Assembly (NCBI GenBank): GCA_003024785.1
Contig: PUQB01000141.1
Location: 335,476-399,475 of the forward strand
Length of the DNA stretch: 64,000 bases
Source: Selaginella tamariscina
Taxonomy: Eukaryota; Streptophyta; Lycopodiopsida; Selaginellales; Selaginellaceae
Direction of reading: 5' to 3'
Part shown: piece after piece, positions 25,004 through 37,051 of the stretch
Numbering within the stretch: position 1 is the stretch's first letter
Layout of the letters: the number at the start of each line of letters is the position of its first letter
The notes under the pieces: model-generated
Told to the model about the DNA's origin: nothing
The model's database searches: none
The model's input: the letters and a program-made list of their open reading frames with translations, nothing else
Position numbers and translations under genes: made by a program

Positions 25004-25661
25004 GGATTAGATTAATTAATCACGATTAGCTGTTCGCTTTTCAGGACCATTAAATGCCGCGGCTATGGCGAACATTTCTTGGAAGAACCCTAAGTAATGT
25101 GCTTGTTTTCTTCTCTCTTCTTGCTATCTGAAGAATGGTGATCCGTGTTTTCTGCGACAAATCGAGGCATTTTTCATGTGTAGAGCTAGAATTTTCTGTC
25201 TTTTTTGAAATCCGGCAGTTTTGTGTTCAGAGCAGAGCTGGATTTTGCAAATAAGTAGCGTGTTATATAGAACAGGTCTCTGGTGCATCTGCATTGATGT
25301 CTCAGGAAAAAAATCCGGCATTTGGACGACTCCCAGGTGAAAATGGGCTCCTGCAAGGATCTGATGCAACGAAAACATGGCATTGCGAACGATTCCTAAC
25401 TGTAAATCTGCGATTCCAGGGTCCGGTGAGTGTATCCGGAGAAATCCGGCGATTCAGAATGTTTCGGAGAGAAATCCGGTATTTCTTTTATTCGTCGGAG
25501 GGATACATGGCAGAAATTGGTGAAAAGTCCGACATTTCCACGAACAGTTCTTTGTGTTTTCTTAGAAAGAATGTGATTCATAGCTAGGTCTGTATAAAAT
25601 CTCCACGATCGGGATCGTATGCGCCGGAAGTTCATCGCAAATCGGAAGCACATTGCAGGAA

Positions 25662-28600
25662 ATGCACAACAGATTCAGCACGGAACCTTGGCAGGATTTG
25701 AGGACGCAGGAGAAATCCGCCTCTAGATTTCTGATGCTGCCTAGATCACGGATCAACGTATGGCTACTGCGGGCGAGCACGAGTATCTTGCTATGGACGT
25801 GCATAATCCAGCTCACAGCGCTTGGCGAGCTCTGGCGACCGAGGTTGCTCCGTTCTACTTGCACCGATGAAATTGAGCAGGCGCCTGTTGTTCCGATTTA
25901 TCCCCCGCAAAGTAAGTGAACAAATAGTATCTAGATTTTCAATGGTCTTACGGATTTTCTATGCAGGAATCTATAAAAATAATGGATATCTTATGGTTTC
26001 GTGCAACGGAGGACTGAATCAGATGCGAGCAGCGGTAGGTAGAGAACGTTTTGTCTATCGTTTGCTTAATGTTTCCTCTTTTATATAGATTTGCGACATG
26101 GTTGCCATTGCGAGACGCATAAACGTGACATTGGTTGTTCCTGAACTAGACAAAACGTCATTTTGGGCAGATCCCAGGTATGTATCAACCATATTGACAA
26201 ATGTGTAAAGTCTGGCGTGCGTGTGTGTGCGTGTTGGGTGTGATTAATATTTCCTCATTTTGCTGCAGTGATTTCGACGACATTTTTGACGTAGATAATT
26301 TTATTTTCTCCTTGCGGGACGAAGTTAAGATCGTGAAGAAACTTCCTTCGAAGTTCGATTCACTTACAGAGAATAAGCAAGTTTTCTCTCTTGCTCCGAT
26401 AAGTTGGTCAAATGAGACATACTATGATAAGCAGGTAGTAAATATGTATATACATATATAGTACGTGTGTGTTTGTAGAGAGAGAGGGGGGGCATGCATA
26501 CATAATTACTTTGTAAGGAAAGTATTCCTAGTAGATTAATCAACAAAATAATTTAGTGGAATGTTTGATTGATTTCATATGGAAACAATGATCAAATATA
26601 TAAATATGACTTTGTAGACACGACACCTGTCAATTGTGTGTCTTTGCGTGAGTGTGGCACATCGTAATGCCTAGTACTGGTGTATTATGTAGTAAGAGCT
26701 ATTAGGGACTTTGGGGCCCAGTAGCGAACGTGCAAAGGATGTTTCTGATTGAAGATGAATGTTATTCCTTTTGTTTTAAATATGTGGGGCAGATACTGCA
26801 ATGGACATGACAACTAGTGTGTGTACTGCATGCATACACATGCATACATATAACAGACAAGTATACACCTATACATTATATACACTTAGTTTTATATATA
26901 TGTGTGTGTGTTGTGTAGATTCTGCCTTTGATTCGAAGGCACAAAGTAATACGATTGAACCGGACGGATTCTCGATTGGCGAATAACGGGCTGCCACTTG
27001 AGATGCAAATGCTGAGATGTAGAGTTAATTATCATGCACTCCGCTTCACTCCCAGGATCATGGCCCTTGGACAGAAGCTGGTCAAGATTCTTCGTTCTAA
27101 AGGACCTTTCTTGGTTCTTCACCTCAGATACGAGATGGATATGCTTGCATTTTCTGGCTGTACACATGGATGCACGGACGCTGAAGCTGAAGAACTCACG
27201 ACAATGAGGTAAACTTGTACACACACACACACACACTTAGTTTTATATATGTGTGTGTGTTGTAGATTCTGCCTTTGATTCGAAGGCACACAGTAATACG
27301 ATTAAACCGGACGGTATATAGATAGAGAGAGAGAGAGAGAGGAGGGAGGGAGAGATGTAGTATAATGCATTTATGTGTACGTGTGCACAGGTACGCATTT
27401 CCTCATTGGAAGGAAAAGGTGATAAACTCGGAGCAAAAGAGGAAGGATGGTCTTTGTCCATTGACACCAGAAGAGACTGCATTGGTGTTGAGAGCTCTCG
27501 GTTATACCAACAGCACACAGCTATATATTGCTGCTGGCGAGATTTACAGAAGTCAACGAAGAATGAGAGCACTGCAAGCTGTGTTTCCGAACATTGTATG
27601 TCTGCTATATTTGATATGTGTGTATCTGTGCGGATGTATATCTATGTATGTTTCGCCCACACGCAGCAGATTCTTATTGGGTGTTGACTTTTTCAGGTTC
27701 GTAAGGAGAAATTATTAAGTCCCAAGGAGCTTAAGCCATTTTACAATCATTCTTCACAAATGGCCGCTTTGGATTATCTTGTCTCGTTAGAAAGCGACGT
27801 TTTTGTTCCTAGTTACGATGGGAATATGGCCAAGGTGGCTGAAGGACATCGGAGGTACGTGTGTGTAGGTGTGGTTTATTGTGTGTGCATGTTTAATATG
27901 CAAGTGTTCTATTTTTTTTTTTTTAGGATTTATCATATGATGCTTTATCTAAATGCCCTGCAATGTATATGAATAAGAGATTGAATACATTAAATCTAAT
28001 AGATAATGCGTATACGTATACTTGATTTAATATCTAATCTTTAATGCTGCTTAAGACAGACCCTCCTCTTCGTTATATATTATGCTTGTTGTGAAACGAG
28101 CCACGTATGGGCCATTGCATTGTTATATAGGTGCTATACATTTACCAGAAGATATCACTGACTTGGCCCTTGTCAACTTAACGCACGTTTATGTAGTTTA
28201 TCATTAATCGTAATGTACATATATATATATATATCCATTTTGAACTTGTTATATGGAGACAGGATTATTATACATGTCGTGTATGTGTGTGTGTATGTAT
28301 TTGTGCCTGTCAGAGCCATGATTATATATCCGTTTGTGGCCATATATCACTTAGTTCTTACGCACCATTTTTATGCATTTTAATACGTATGTATTATGCA
28401 ATTGACATGAGCATTAACTAGTTATGCATAGTATACTTATATATACAATGTATGTGTCTGTGTGCCTGTATGTGTTTTTCATAAGAATAACTCATCGTTT
28501 AGACTACATAGGATATATATATCATGTATCTGTGTGTATGTATGCACACACACGGATATCTGACTTTGTTATAGAGAGGCACGGTTGTTCATGGATATGC

Positions 28601-28909
28601 ATCTATATTTGTTATTTGGCTACTCACGATTTAACACATTAGATGCAGACGTGTAACATACGCGTCTCTATGATATACATACATAACAACACACACACAC
28701 AGACGCGCGCTCGCACCCACACACACATCGTGCATATGTGGATATGTTATTACATATACTATACGCAAAACACACACACACACACTAAAAGGCGTTGTTT
28801 CGGCAGATACCTTGGATTCAGGAAAACAGTGTTGCTAAACAGGAAAGTAATAATCGACCTGGTTGATCAGCTCAAAGAAGGCGGTTTATCCTGGGACGAA
28901 TTCCGATAG
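25662..28909 (+). CDS. RRT-like GT106 glycosyltransferase (O-fucosyltransferase superfamily)
   Basis: Eight exons fit in one frame (442 codons): 25662-25911, 25967-26034, 26089-26177, 26269-26434, 26919-27208, 27391-27595, 27697-27854 and 28807-28909, all with GT-AG borders. A type II signal anchor lies near residues 35-58 ([20 protein letters not shown]). Family blocks follow: [91 protein letters not shown] and [13 protein letters not shown]. These match Arabidopsis RRT1-type rhamnogalacturonan-I rhamnosyltransferases, Golgi enzymes that build the pectin backbone. The start is uncertain: the frame is open upstream to 25584 without an ATG. The stop comes early; the usual C-terminal motif (KFRMGMP) lies just past it, one frame over, as if one base were lost near 28905, and the usual final block with FYANP is absent. 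Confidence 0.85.
27238..27315 (+). repeat. Duplicated splice acceptor and exon start inside an RRT intron
   Basis: About 75 bp copy the segment at about 26888-26964: the intron tail, its TAG acceptor and the first 45 or so bases of exon 5 (ATTCTGCCTTTGATTCGAAG). Only a few differences are present. The copy sits in the next intron (27209-27390) and is followed by a GA repeat, so it is a pseudo-exon and not part of the main message. Confidence 0.9.
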
Positions 28910-29525
28910 CCATAAAACAAGCACATAAATTCCGAATGGGAATGCCCAACAAAGGAGAGTATTACCAGACAGGCCAAAAGAAAGGATAGTTTACTCCAAT
29001 CCTCACGAGTGCCTTTGCAAGCCTTCTTTGATATGAGTGCTTCACAATGAGGTTTGTCCGATAAATATTTTTTTCCTTTTTTTATCATTTTTATTTTATT
29101 TCTTTTTATACATCGAGAGAAAGTTATCTTGTTCAGGCAGGTTTTTTTGTTTTCTTTTTGAATGTGTCCTGCTTGCTGAGGTCGTATATCGTATTGTATA
29201 GCTTTCGTATGAAATATAAAACCTGAGATTTTATCTGTTGTCTTACATGTACACATATGCACTATGTTTTCCGGGCTTGTGTGTGTATACACACACACGC
29301 GTATCTGCCTGTATAATGTTTGTCAAAAATCTTTGTTTATTTTAGATTTGCATTCATCAACGTGGCAACTCAGTTTCACGTAAGCAGCTACCTGCTGCGA
29401 CCACGTGGCCAGTTCTATACCGATCTTTGAATCGGAGCTATCTTCATTTGAAACCGTTGGATTATACGTGATCGACGGCTCGGGAAGTGCCTATAAGCCT
29501 TTCCAGGGCAAAGAAAGCCTTGAGT
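28910..29525 (+). other. RRT 3' flank and PRXQ promoter region
   Basis: About 600 bp between two same-strand genes. It should hold the RRT 3' UTR and the PRXQ promoter and 5' UTR. I see TG/CA repeats near 29281-29300 but no clear TATA box or further gene. Confidence 0.4.
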
Positions 29526-30522
29526 ATGGCATCTTCAGCTTCTCTTTGTGGAGCTTCTTCCCTCGTAGCAGCCACTGCTACGAGGAATGTATCTAATGTA
29601 TTTGCTGCATCAGTGCCTGTGTTCAAATCCGCAGGTCCTTGCTCGTTAATTGGAAGAAGAAGCGATGTTTCCATGTTTCGCTCTGTGCCGGACAAGTTTG
29701 TGTCAAGAAGACGCCTTTGCACGAGCTCCAAGGTGCGTTTCGTGTATGTTGCGAGGGGTATGCAGATGGGAAGCATGAGTCTCTCTCTCTATATCTATCT
29801 ATCTATCTATCTATCTATATATATATATATTATATTTCAGTTTCTGGCAGCACACACACACACTTCAAAAGAGTGGATTTCTTGCTTTTTCGGAAATCTT
29901 TCCGAGAAAGTTGAGTTAGTGTGATGAGTATGTTGTCGAATAGGGCTGAGCAAGGATGCATGCAGCTGTCCGAAGGCGATGTTCTCCCGTCATTTAATCT
30001 CAAGGACTTGGAAGGACGCGTGGTCAACTCCTCCAAGTTCAAGAACAAGCCCGTTGTACTGTACTTCTACCCCGCTGATGAATCACCCGGATGCACAAAC
30101 AGGTAAACATATACATACGTATACGTCCAACACACACGCGCACATACCCAGACAAGTTGGTAAAGATGAGTGTATGACTTGCATGTATATATTGATAAGG
30201 CTACCGTGTGTTATTGAATTATGGTTTCGTCCGATGTTTATATGCCTGCATTGGATTCATAAGATGTACATACGTGTGTGTGTGTGCGCGCGTGTGTTGT
30301 TACGAGTGTAATGCAGGCATGTGCGTTTCGTGACTCTTATGAGAAATTCAAGAAAGCCGGAGCGGAGGTGATTGGCATCAGTGCCGATAGCCCAGAATCC
30401 CACAAGGTAAAAGGAATCTCTCTCTCTCTCTACACACACACACCACGTATATATGCATACTTATGTACTATGGATGCATGTATAAGCTACGGAGATTAAT
30501 AGACAACATAATGCACTGAAAC

Positions 30523-30574
<52 letters not shown>

Positions 30575-30842
30575 ACACACACACACATGGAGTTATACAC
30601 ATACGCATACACGCTCTGAACAGGCATTTGCAAAGAAGTATAAGCTGCCATACACATTACTGAGTGACGAGGGGAACAAGCTAAGGAAGGACTGGGGAAT
30701 TCCTGGTGATTTTTTTGGGACTTTGCCGGGAAGACAGACATACGTGATCGATAAAAAGGGTGTGGTTAGATTGATATTTAACAACCAGTTCCAACCAGAG
30801 AAGCATATCGATGAGACGCTTAAGGTTCTACAAACCATGTAA
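29526..30842 (+). CDS. PRXQ: Peroxiredoxin Q, plastid thiol peroxidase
   Basis: PrxQ reduces peroxides in chloroplasts using thioredoxin. Exons: 29526-29758, 29944-30102, 30317-30406 and 30624-30842. The first encodes a Ser/Ala/Arg-rich, acid-poor transit peptide (MASSASLCGASS...) of about 75 residues. The core follows: PSFNLKDLEGRVV, KPVVLYFYPADESPGC (peroxidatic Cys), ACAFRDSYEKFKKAGAEVIG (resolving Cys), YKLPYTLLSDEGNKLRKDWG, LPGRQTYVIDKKGVV and NNQFQPEKHIDETLK. At the exon 2/3 junction the best GT-AG pair leaves the frame one base short, whereas the family reads CTKQAC there. Using an AG ten bases earlier (exon from 30307) keeps the frame but adds three residues between the two catalytic cysteines. 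A missing base in the assembly is the simpler reading. The family assignment is very secure. Confidence 0.92.
30520..30572 (+). repeat. (CT)n microsatellite in PRXQ intron 3
   Basis: A pure CT tract of about 50 bp in the last intron of PRXQ, followed by a short AC tract. A shorter CT run lies just after the donor of the same intron. It may be polymorphic in length; no function is implied. Confidence 0.9.
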
Positions 30843-31719
30843 GTAAATTATATACTCGCTTGTTTTATAGTTATGTATACCGAAGTGAACATTTTAAAAT
30901 GTTCCATACTTGACTATAGCTTTGTTGAGTATTACGATAATAAATATATCGTAAGTATACCGATTAGTTCTAAGTATATATATAATTGATACAAATGAGA
31001 TATATATTAGGTTTGCATTTAACATATTTCTTCAAATAACCCTGACATATATTTGAGATTTAACAAACTTTAGTCGAATAAATTTTTTTATAATAATTAA
31101 TCATTTATTTTTAGTTAATTTAAGAGGACAAGAGTTAGTATTAAAAACAATTTGGATCTCACACCCTCACATTTTTTTAATATTTAAAACGAAAGATAAA
31201 TCTTATACTTAAACATTACAGGTTGTTAGTACTCTCAATATAATAATAATTAATTAGTAAAAAATTTATTGATTAAAGACAGAAACGATATTTTTGTGTA
31301 AGATTATTAATGCTAAATTTAAGCTTGATTAAGATGTTTAATAAATTTTACATATAAAAATTGCAAGACAATATTTAAATGTTGGGTTAACATCATGTTG
31401 ATCTATATAACAATTCCAAAAACATGTATGTATTTAATTAATTGCTCCATCAATTTATCAATATAAAAATAATGTTAAAATATAAATGAGTGTTTAACAT
31501 TTAATTAAATGCATACTTATGAAATGCACAAATATAAATGAGTGTTTAACATTTAATTAAATGCATACTTATGAAATGCACAAAACAATTGATCAAATGC
31601 TTAAATTTTTATAATGATATATGCTAAATATGTTTAAGTAAAAGTATGAATGAATTAATAATAAACCTAATTAATGAACCTTCATAATAAAACTTTAGTA
31701 CCAAAAATAAAAGATATGC
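30843..31719. other. AT-rich spacer with a 52-bp tandem duplication
   Basis: This holds the PRXQ 3' flank. At about 31481-31585 a unit beginning TATAAATGAGTGTTTAACAT occurs twice in tandem with a 52-bp period and near identity. Nothing else is recognisable before the LTR at 31720. Confidence 0.6.
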
Positions 31720-34700
31720 TGTAAGATCCACGTGTACGGCTGTATGTGCACATACTATTATTAGCATATTGGATTTGATAGTCGTTGGATTGGATTCAAT
31801 GGACCACTCGCTCTTGTATATAAGTTAGGATTTCTGAACTAATGAAGATACACATTTCTATATTTCGAGCTCTCATAGTGGTGGAGGTGAGGGGCACCTC
31901 TAATTGTCCCTACAGAGTGCTCGAATTTGTGTCTTTTTATCAATTTTTTGTCTTCTTAGGTCTAGCTTTTCCATTGTCTAGATCTATTCCTTTCTTGTAA
32001 ATTCTGTCTTTTCTTTGTCCATGGATCCACAATAGGCAAATCCCTTGTCTGTGGAGCAGTTATTCATGCAGTTGTTGGATGCCATGCGTATGCAACTGAA
32101 CAATCATTCTTAGTGATGGCAACATTCACAGTCCAGGGTACTCCTCCTACTCATGTTGCAAACCCCCGTGTCCGGCCGGATTTCTTTCGCGGAAATCCTG
32201 GAGATGATGTGTACCATTGGTTTGACCACTTCATTGTGGTTGCCACATATCATTCGTGGGACGGTGCTCAGTGTTTGCGCGAGTTTCCTACTTGTCTTCA
32301 AGGGACGGCGTTGCAGTGGTACAATGGTCTGGACGTTGCAACTCGTGGAGATTGGAATATTCTTCCAGAGATCTTCAAACGTGCATTTGGGCATGCGGAC
32401 GACTGTGATGATGCTTTTCAGCAGTTGCATCGTATTCGTCAGGAGCCATCTGAGTCGGTGATGCAGTTTGGTGTTCGCTTTCGAAGCCTTTTGCTGCGTG
32501 CAGAACCTAACATGTCGGAACGCATCAAGTTAGGTATGTTGTGGCCAGCACTTCGTCAAGACCTTGTGGGGCTTGTGCATGCACTAGCTCCAGTGACTCT
32601 TGACGATGCTTTGAGGCTGGCACAACGATATGAGTCGTCACCTCTCCCACTTGCGCCTTCACGTGCTCTTGTTCCACTTCATGTTGGGGATGGACCTGCT
32701 CCGATGGAGGTTGAGGCTGTTGCCGCTCGTGTACCAGCACAAGGTGGGGCCCGTGGACGAGGACGTGGACGTGCAGTTCGTTGTTGGGCGTGTGATGAGG
32801 TTGGACACACGTATCGGCGCTGTCAACGGTTTCCCGATTGGCGTCCCCCATTTCCAGGATGGAGGCCATGGCGTCAACAACGTCCGGTTGGTGCTGCTGC
32901 AGTGGAAGGTTGTGATGCGGTGGATCTTCCGGGAAACGACGAATCGCACGAGTAGAGGAGGGTCCTCGTGCGAATAAATTAGTGACCCCTCCATCTTTCT
33001 TTCGGGAGTATCATCAAGGGGTTCACTCGGCACCAAATCATCCGGTTTTCACTTTTCAAGCTCGTTAATCACACGCCACGTCCTGTTTTCCTTTCAGTGT
33101 TGGTGGATACAGGTTCAAGTTTGTCCTCTGTTTCTCAATCTGTTGCTACACGTTGCAGCCTTCATTTGCGTCGTGCGGTAGAACCAGTCTTCATTCTGTA
33201 CGGCAACGGACATACTCATGCTTGTTCGCGGATGAAGTGGACATTGTTGTTCGTGTGGATGATCGTGAGCTCGAGCTTCAATCTTTGCGGGTGGTGCCGA
33301 GTCAAGCTTTTCACCTTATTCTTGGTATGGATTGGTTAACTCGCAATCATGCCAAGTGTGACTTTGAAAAGTCTCCCCCTTGTTTGACTCTCCCTCGTCT
33401 TTCTTCCATTCCTCTTACTTCTATTCCACTTCGTCCATCTGCTTCCACCTCTGCTTCCATCACTTTTGTCTCACCCTTTTCCAACCATTTTCCCTTCATG
33501 CTCTTCCTTTTCTTCTGGATCCATCAGATGATCGTCGTGCTGTAGTTGTTGATCAACTCAAGAAGGAGTATGCTGATCTTTTCAACTTCGACTTGTCATC
33601 TGGGGCCAAGATTGCGACACGCCACCCTATTCCAACTGGAGAAGCTAGGCCAATCAAGGTACCTGTTCGGCGTCGGTCACCAAAGGAGCTCAAGATCTTA
33701 CGAGCGAATGTCAAAGAGATGTTGGAGAAGGGTGTTATCCGAAAACTCGAAGTCCTTGGGCGTGCGAACCTCACCTTGTGACGAAGCCTGATGGGAGCGT
33801 TCGATTCTGCATTGACTATCGCCCATTAAATGAGGTAACCGTCTCAGATGTGTACCCACTTCCTCATACTGCAGACCTTTTGGATCGACTGGGGCGGAGC
33901 CGTTGGTTCACCAAGTTAGATCTCGCATCTGGATATTGGCAAGTTCCGATGGCTGACATGGACATTCCCAAGACTGCTTTTCGAACACCATTTGGCCTGT
34001 ACGAGTTCTGGTGATGCCTTTCGGTTTGAGCAATGCTCCAGCAACTTTCCAGCGTATGATGGATGAGGTTCTTTGCGACATGCCGGAGGTGACTGCCGAT
34101 TTCATCGATGATGTTTTGATCCATTCGGATGGAACATGGGAGGAGCATGTCGGTGATGTACGTAAGGTTTTGGATCGGCTGCGGGAAGTTGGTTTGAAGT
34201 TGAAGCCATCTAAGTGTGTGTTTGGATCAAAGGACACCACTTATCTGGGTTATCGCATTTCACGTGAAGGTTTGCAAGTCGATCCTGACAAACTAGTTGC
34301 AGTTTTGAAGTTCCCTACGCCAAAGTGTGTGAATGATGTGCAACGCTTTCTTGGCAAGGTACAATATCTGGGTCGTTTTGTGGATCATCTTTCAGATCGT
34401 ACTGCACCGTTGCGCGTTGTTGAAATCGTCAATGACTTCTTTTGTTTGGTCTAAGGATTGCAAGCAGGCATTTGCAGATCTCAAAGAGTTGTTGACGACT
34501 CCTCCAGTTTTGGCGTACCCGGATTACACCGTCCTTTCATCTTGCGTGTAGATGCTTCTGACATCGGCCTCGGGGGCGTATTGATGCAGGAGAGTACAGT
34601 GTTCCTGGCCAACGACATCCCATTGCGACATCAGCCGTACATTGCAGCCAGCAGAGGTGAATTACTCCACGACAGAAAAGGAGTGTCTAGCAGCAGTTTG

Positions 34701-36569
34701 GGTTTTGAGAAGCTCCATGCCTACTTGCATGGTTCGCGGACGTTGTTGGAAGGCGATCATGCAGCAGTCACTTCGTTGTTGAAGCGAAGAATTTGATTGG
34801 GCGTACTGCTCGGTGGGCCTTGAAACTTCAAATTTACGACTTTGAAGTTGTTCATCGTCCAGGATTCCATGGCTGCTGATGCTCTTTCTCGGGCTCCTCT
34901 TCCACCTTCTCTCTCTTCTGTTGCCCCAGAGGAACCAGTTGTTCCAGCTTCAGTGGACTTTTTGGATGAAGATTCCGTACCATCAGCAGTTGCTTGTGCT
35001 TGACGTTCAGTGTCCGCAGAATGCAGAGTTAGATTTGCCGTCTTTGGATGAGGTTCGGGAAGCTCAAAAGGTTGAGCCGTGGATTCGAAGGCTTCGTGAT
35101 GGGTTTGAATCCTGCATCACTTGCTGATGACTTGCCTTTCAGGCATTTACATTCACAGTATCGCCTTCAGGATGACCTTCTTTATTTTGTGGGGACTGAT
35201 CCAGATGATCCTTTGCGGTTGGTGGTGCCTTCAATCTTCATTCCACGCTTCCTCCATGCTTACCATGACTCTCCTATTCTTGGCGGGCACATGGGACATC
35301 GTCGGGTGATGGAGAAGCTGCGCAATCTTTCTATTGGCCGGAGTTGCGAGGAGATGTGATTCGGTATGTGCGTAGCTGTGTGTGGTGCCAAGCTCGCAAT
35401 ACTCCCCCATGTGCTTCGGAAGGACGGTTGGAGTCAATTGCAGTTTCTCGTCTGTTTGAATTGGTGGCATTTGATTTGATGGGACCTTTTCCGCGGTCAA
35501 CTGCTGGTAACGAGTACGTTATTATTGCTTCTGATTACCTAACTCGTTGGGTAGAAGTTGGTGCTCTTGCTAGTGCGACTGCTTCTGCTGTTGGTCAGTT
35601 TCTCCTGAATCGGGTTGTGTTTCAGCATTCTTGTCCGGAGCGAATTCTCTCGGATAATGGTCCCGCATTTATGGCTGAGGCATTTCATGTTTTGACATCT
35701 CGATAGGGATACGCCACACTTTCACAAGTGCTTATCATCCTCAGACAGATGGTTTAGTGGAACGGCTGTTAGAACCTTCAAGGGGATGATCGCGAAGTAT
35801 GTGAACTTTCAACATTCGATTGGGATGGTTATCTGCCGTCTCTCCGATATGCTTATGTCACTGGAGTTCAAAGTTCCATTGGTACTTCCCCATATAAGCT
35901 CTTGTATGGTCATGACCCGGTGTTGCCAACGGAGTTGGGTTTGCCTTCTCGGTTACCGCGAGCTGCTGATGCTAGGTCGTGGGATCGGTATCTGACGAGC
36001 ATTCTTCCATTGGTTCGTGCGGAGTCAGCAGAACACTTGGGCCGCGTACAAGTAGGACAACAACAACGCTACAACTCGCATCATCGTCCTCCTGCGGAGT
36101 ACAAGGTTGATGAACTGGTGTTGGTTCGTTTTCCCAAGCTTACGGTACGTGGTTTAGCTAAGAGTCTCCTTCCTCAGTGGAAAGGACCGTATCGAGTGCT
36201 ACGGCAAGTAGGGCCACAGGTTTATGAGGTTCACGACATTCAACCCGATCCTCCAGAGATTGTACATGTACAACGGTTGAAGCATTTTGTGCAACGAACA
36301 AGTTGTGCCGCTTGCAGATCCACCAATGCCTCCTCCTGATGTTCCTCCAGATCCGGGCCCGTCTACAAGAGAACCCTAACCAACTTACACCCTTCCGAAA
36401 GAGGGGATGATGTAAGATCCACGTGTACGGCTGCATGTGCACATACTATTATTAGCGTAGTGGATTTTGATAGCCGTCGGATTGGATTCAATCTGGACCA
36501 CTTGCTCTTGTATATAAGTTAGGGTTTCTGAACTAATGGAGATACACATTTCTATTCCGAGCTCTCACA
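31720..36569 (+). mobile_element. Ty3/gypsy element with very short LTRs, broken
   Basis: LTRs of about 158 bp (31720-31877 and 36411-36569) begin TGTAAGATCC and end near GAGCTCTCA[C/T]A; ATGC next to both outer ends is a likely target duplication. Each LTR has a TATA-like TGTATATAAG. Parts in order: gag (about 32020-32955, zinc knuckle CWACDEVGHTYRRC near 32785), protease (DTGSS near 33100), reverse transcriptase (about 33778-34440), RNase H (about 34460-34870), integrase (about 35240-36000) and a GPF/Y-like C-terminal part (about 36110-36300). No chromodomain was seen. A purine-rich tract precedes the 3' LTR. The LTRs differ at roughly one base in fifteen, so it is considerably older than the chromovirus. 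It is broken, with about ten breaks. Confidence 0.85.
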
Positions 36570-37051
36570 ATGCTAATTTTATTGAAGATCATTATAAAAG
36601 TTAATCATCTTATTATATTATATAAATATAACAAATTTGAATATAATCATATATAATCGAATTAATACAAATACATCTTATATTTTGAATGAAGATTTAT
36701 TAGTTGTTAAGGCAACTAACTCATATTTACTAGCTTAATAATATATCAACTCTTTTTCATTTTATTACTTTATAAATAAACTTTAAGCATCCTACATTTC
36801 AGAGGAGCTTGTTTACTAAAGAATGTGTTAATATATATTTAACATATTTATGGACTTATATGTACTATATATGATTATAGTTTGAATATATGCCTTGCAT
36901 TACATACTTCATCTTCTTATGCATAGATTTGCATGTGTATGTATGTACTATTTAGAGTTTTTAATCAATATAAAAAATACACAAGAGCACGTGGTAGTAC
37001 CATTGAAATTTTAAATTAAAAAACATTTTTTATAAGCTTTTATTTATACTC
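36570..37051. other. Spacer between two tail-to-tail retroelements
   Basis: About 480 bp of AT-rich DNA with no gene. It separates the 3' LTRs of the two related elements that face each other. Confidence 0.5.

Noticed and set aside
28424-28909. Possible extra exons in the 952-bp RRT intron
   Set aside because: The frames there are built of TG/CA repeats; the family sequence joins 27854 directly to 28807 in frame.
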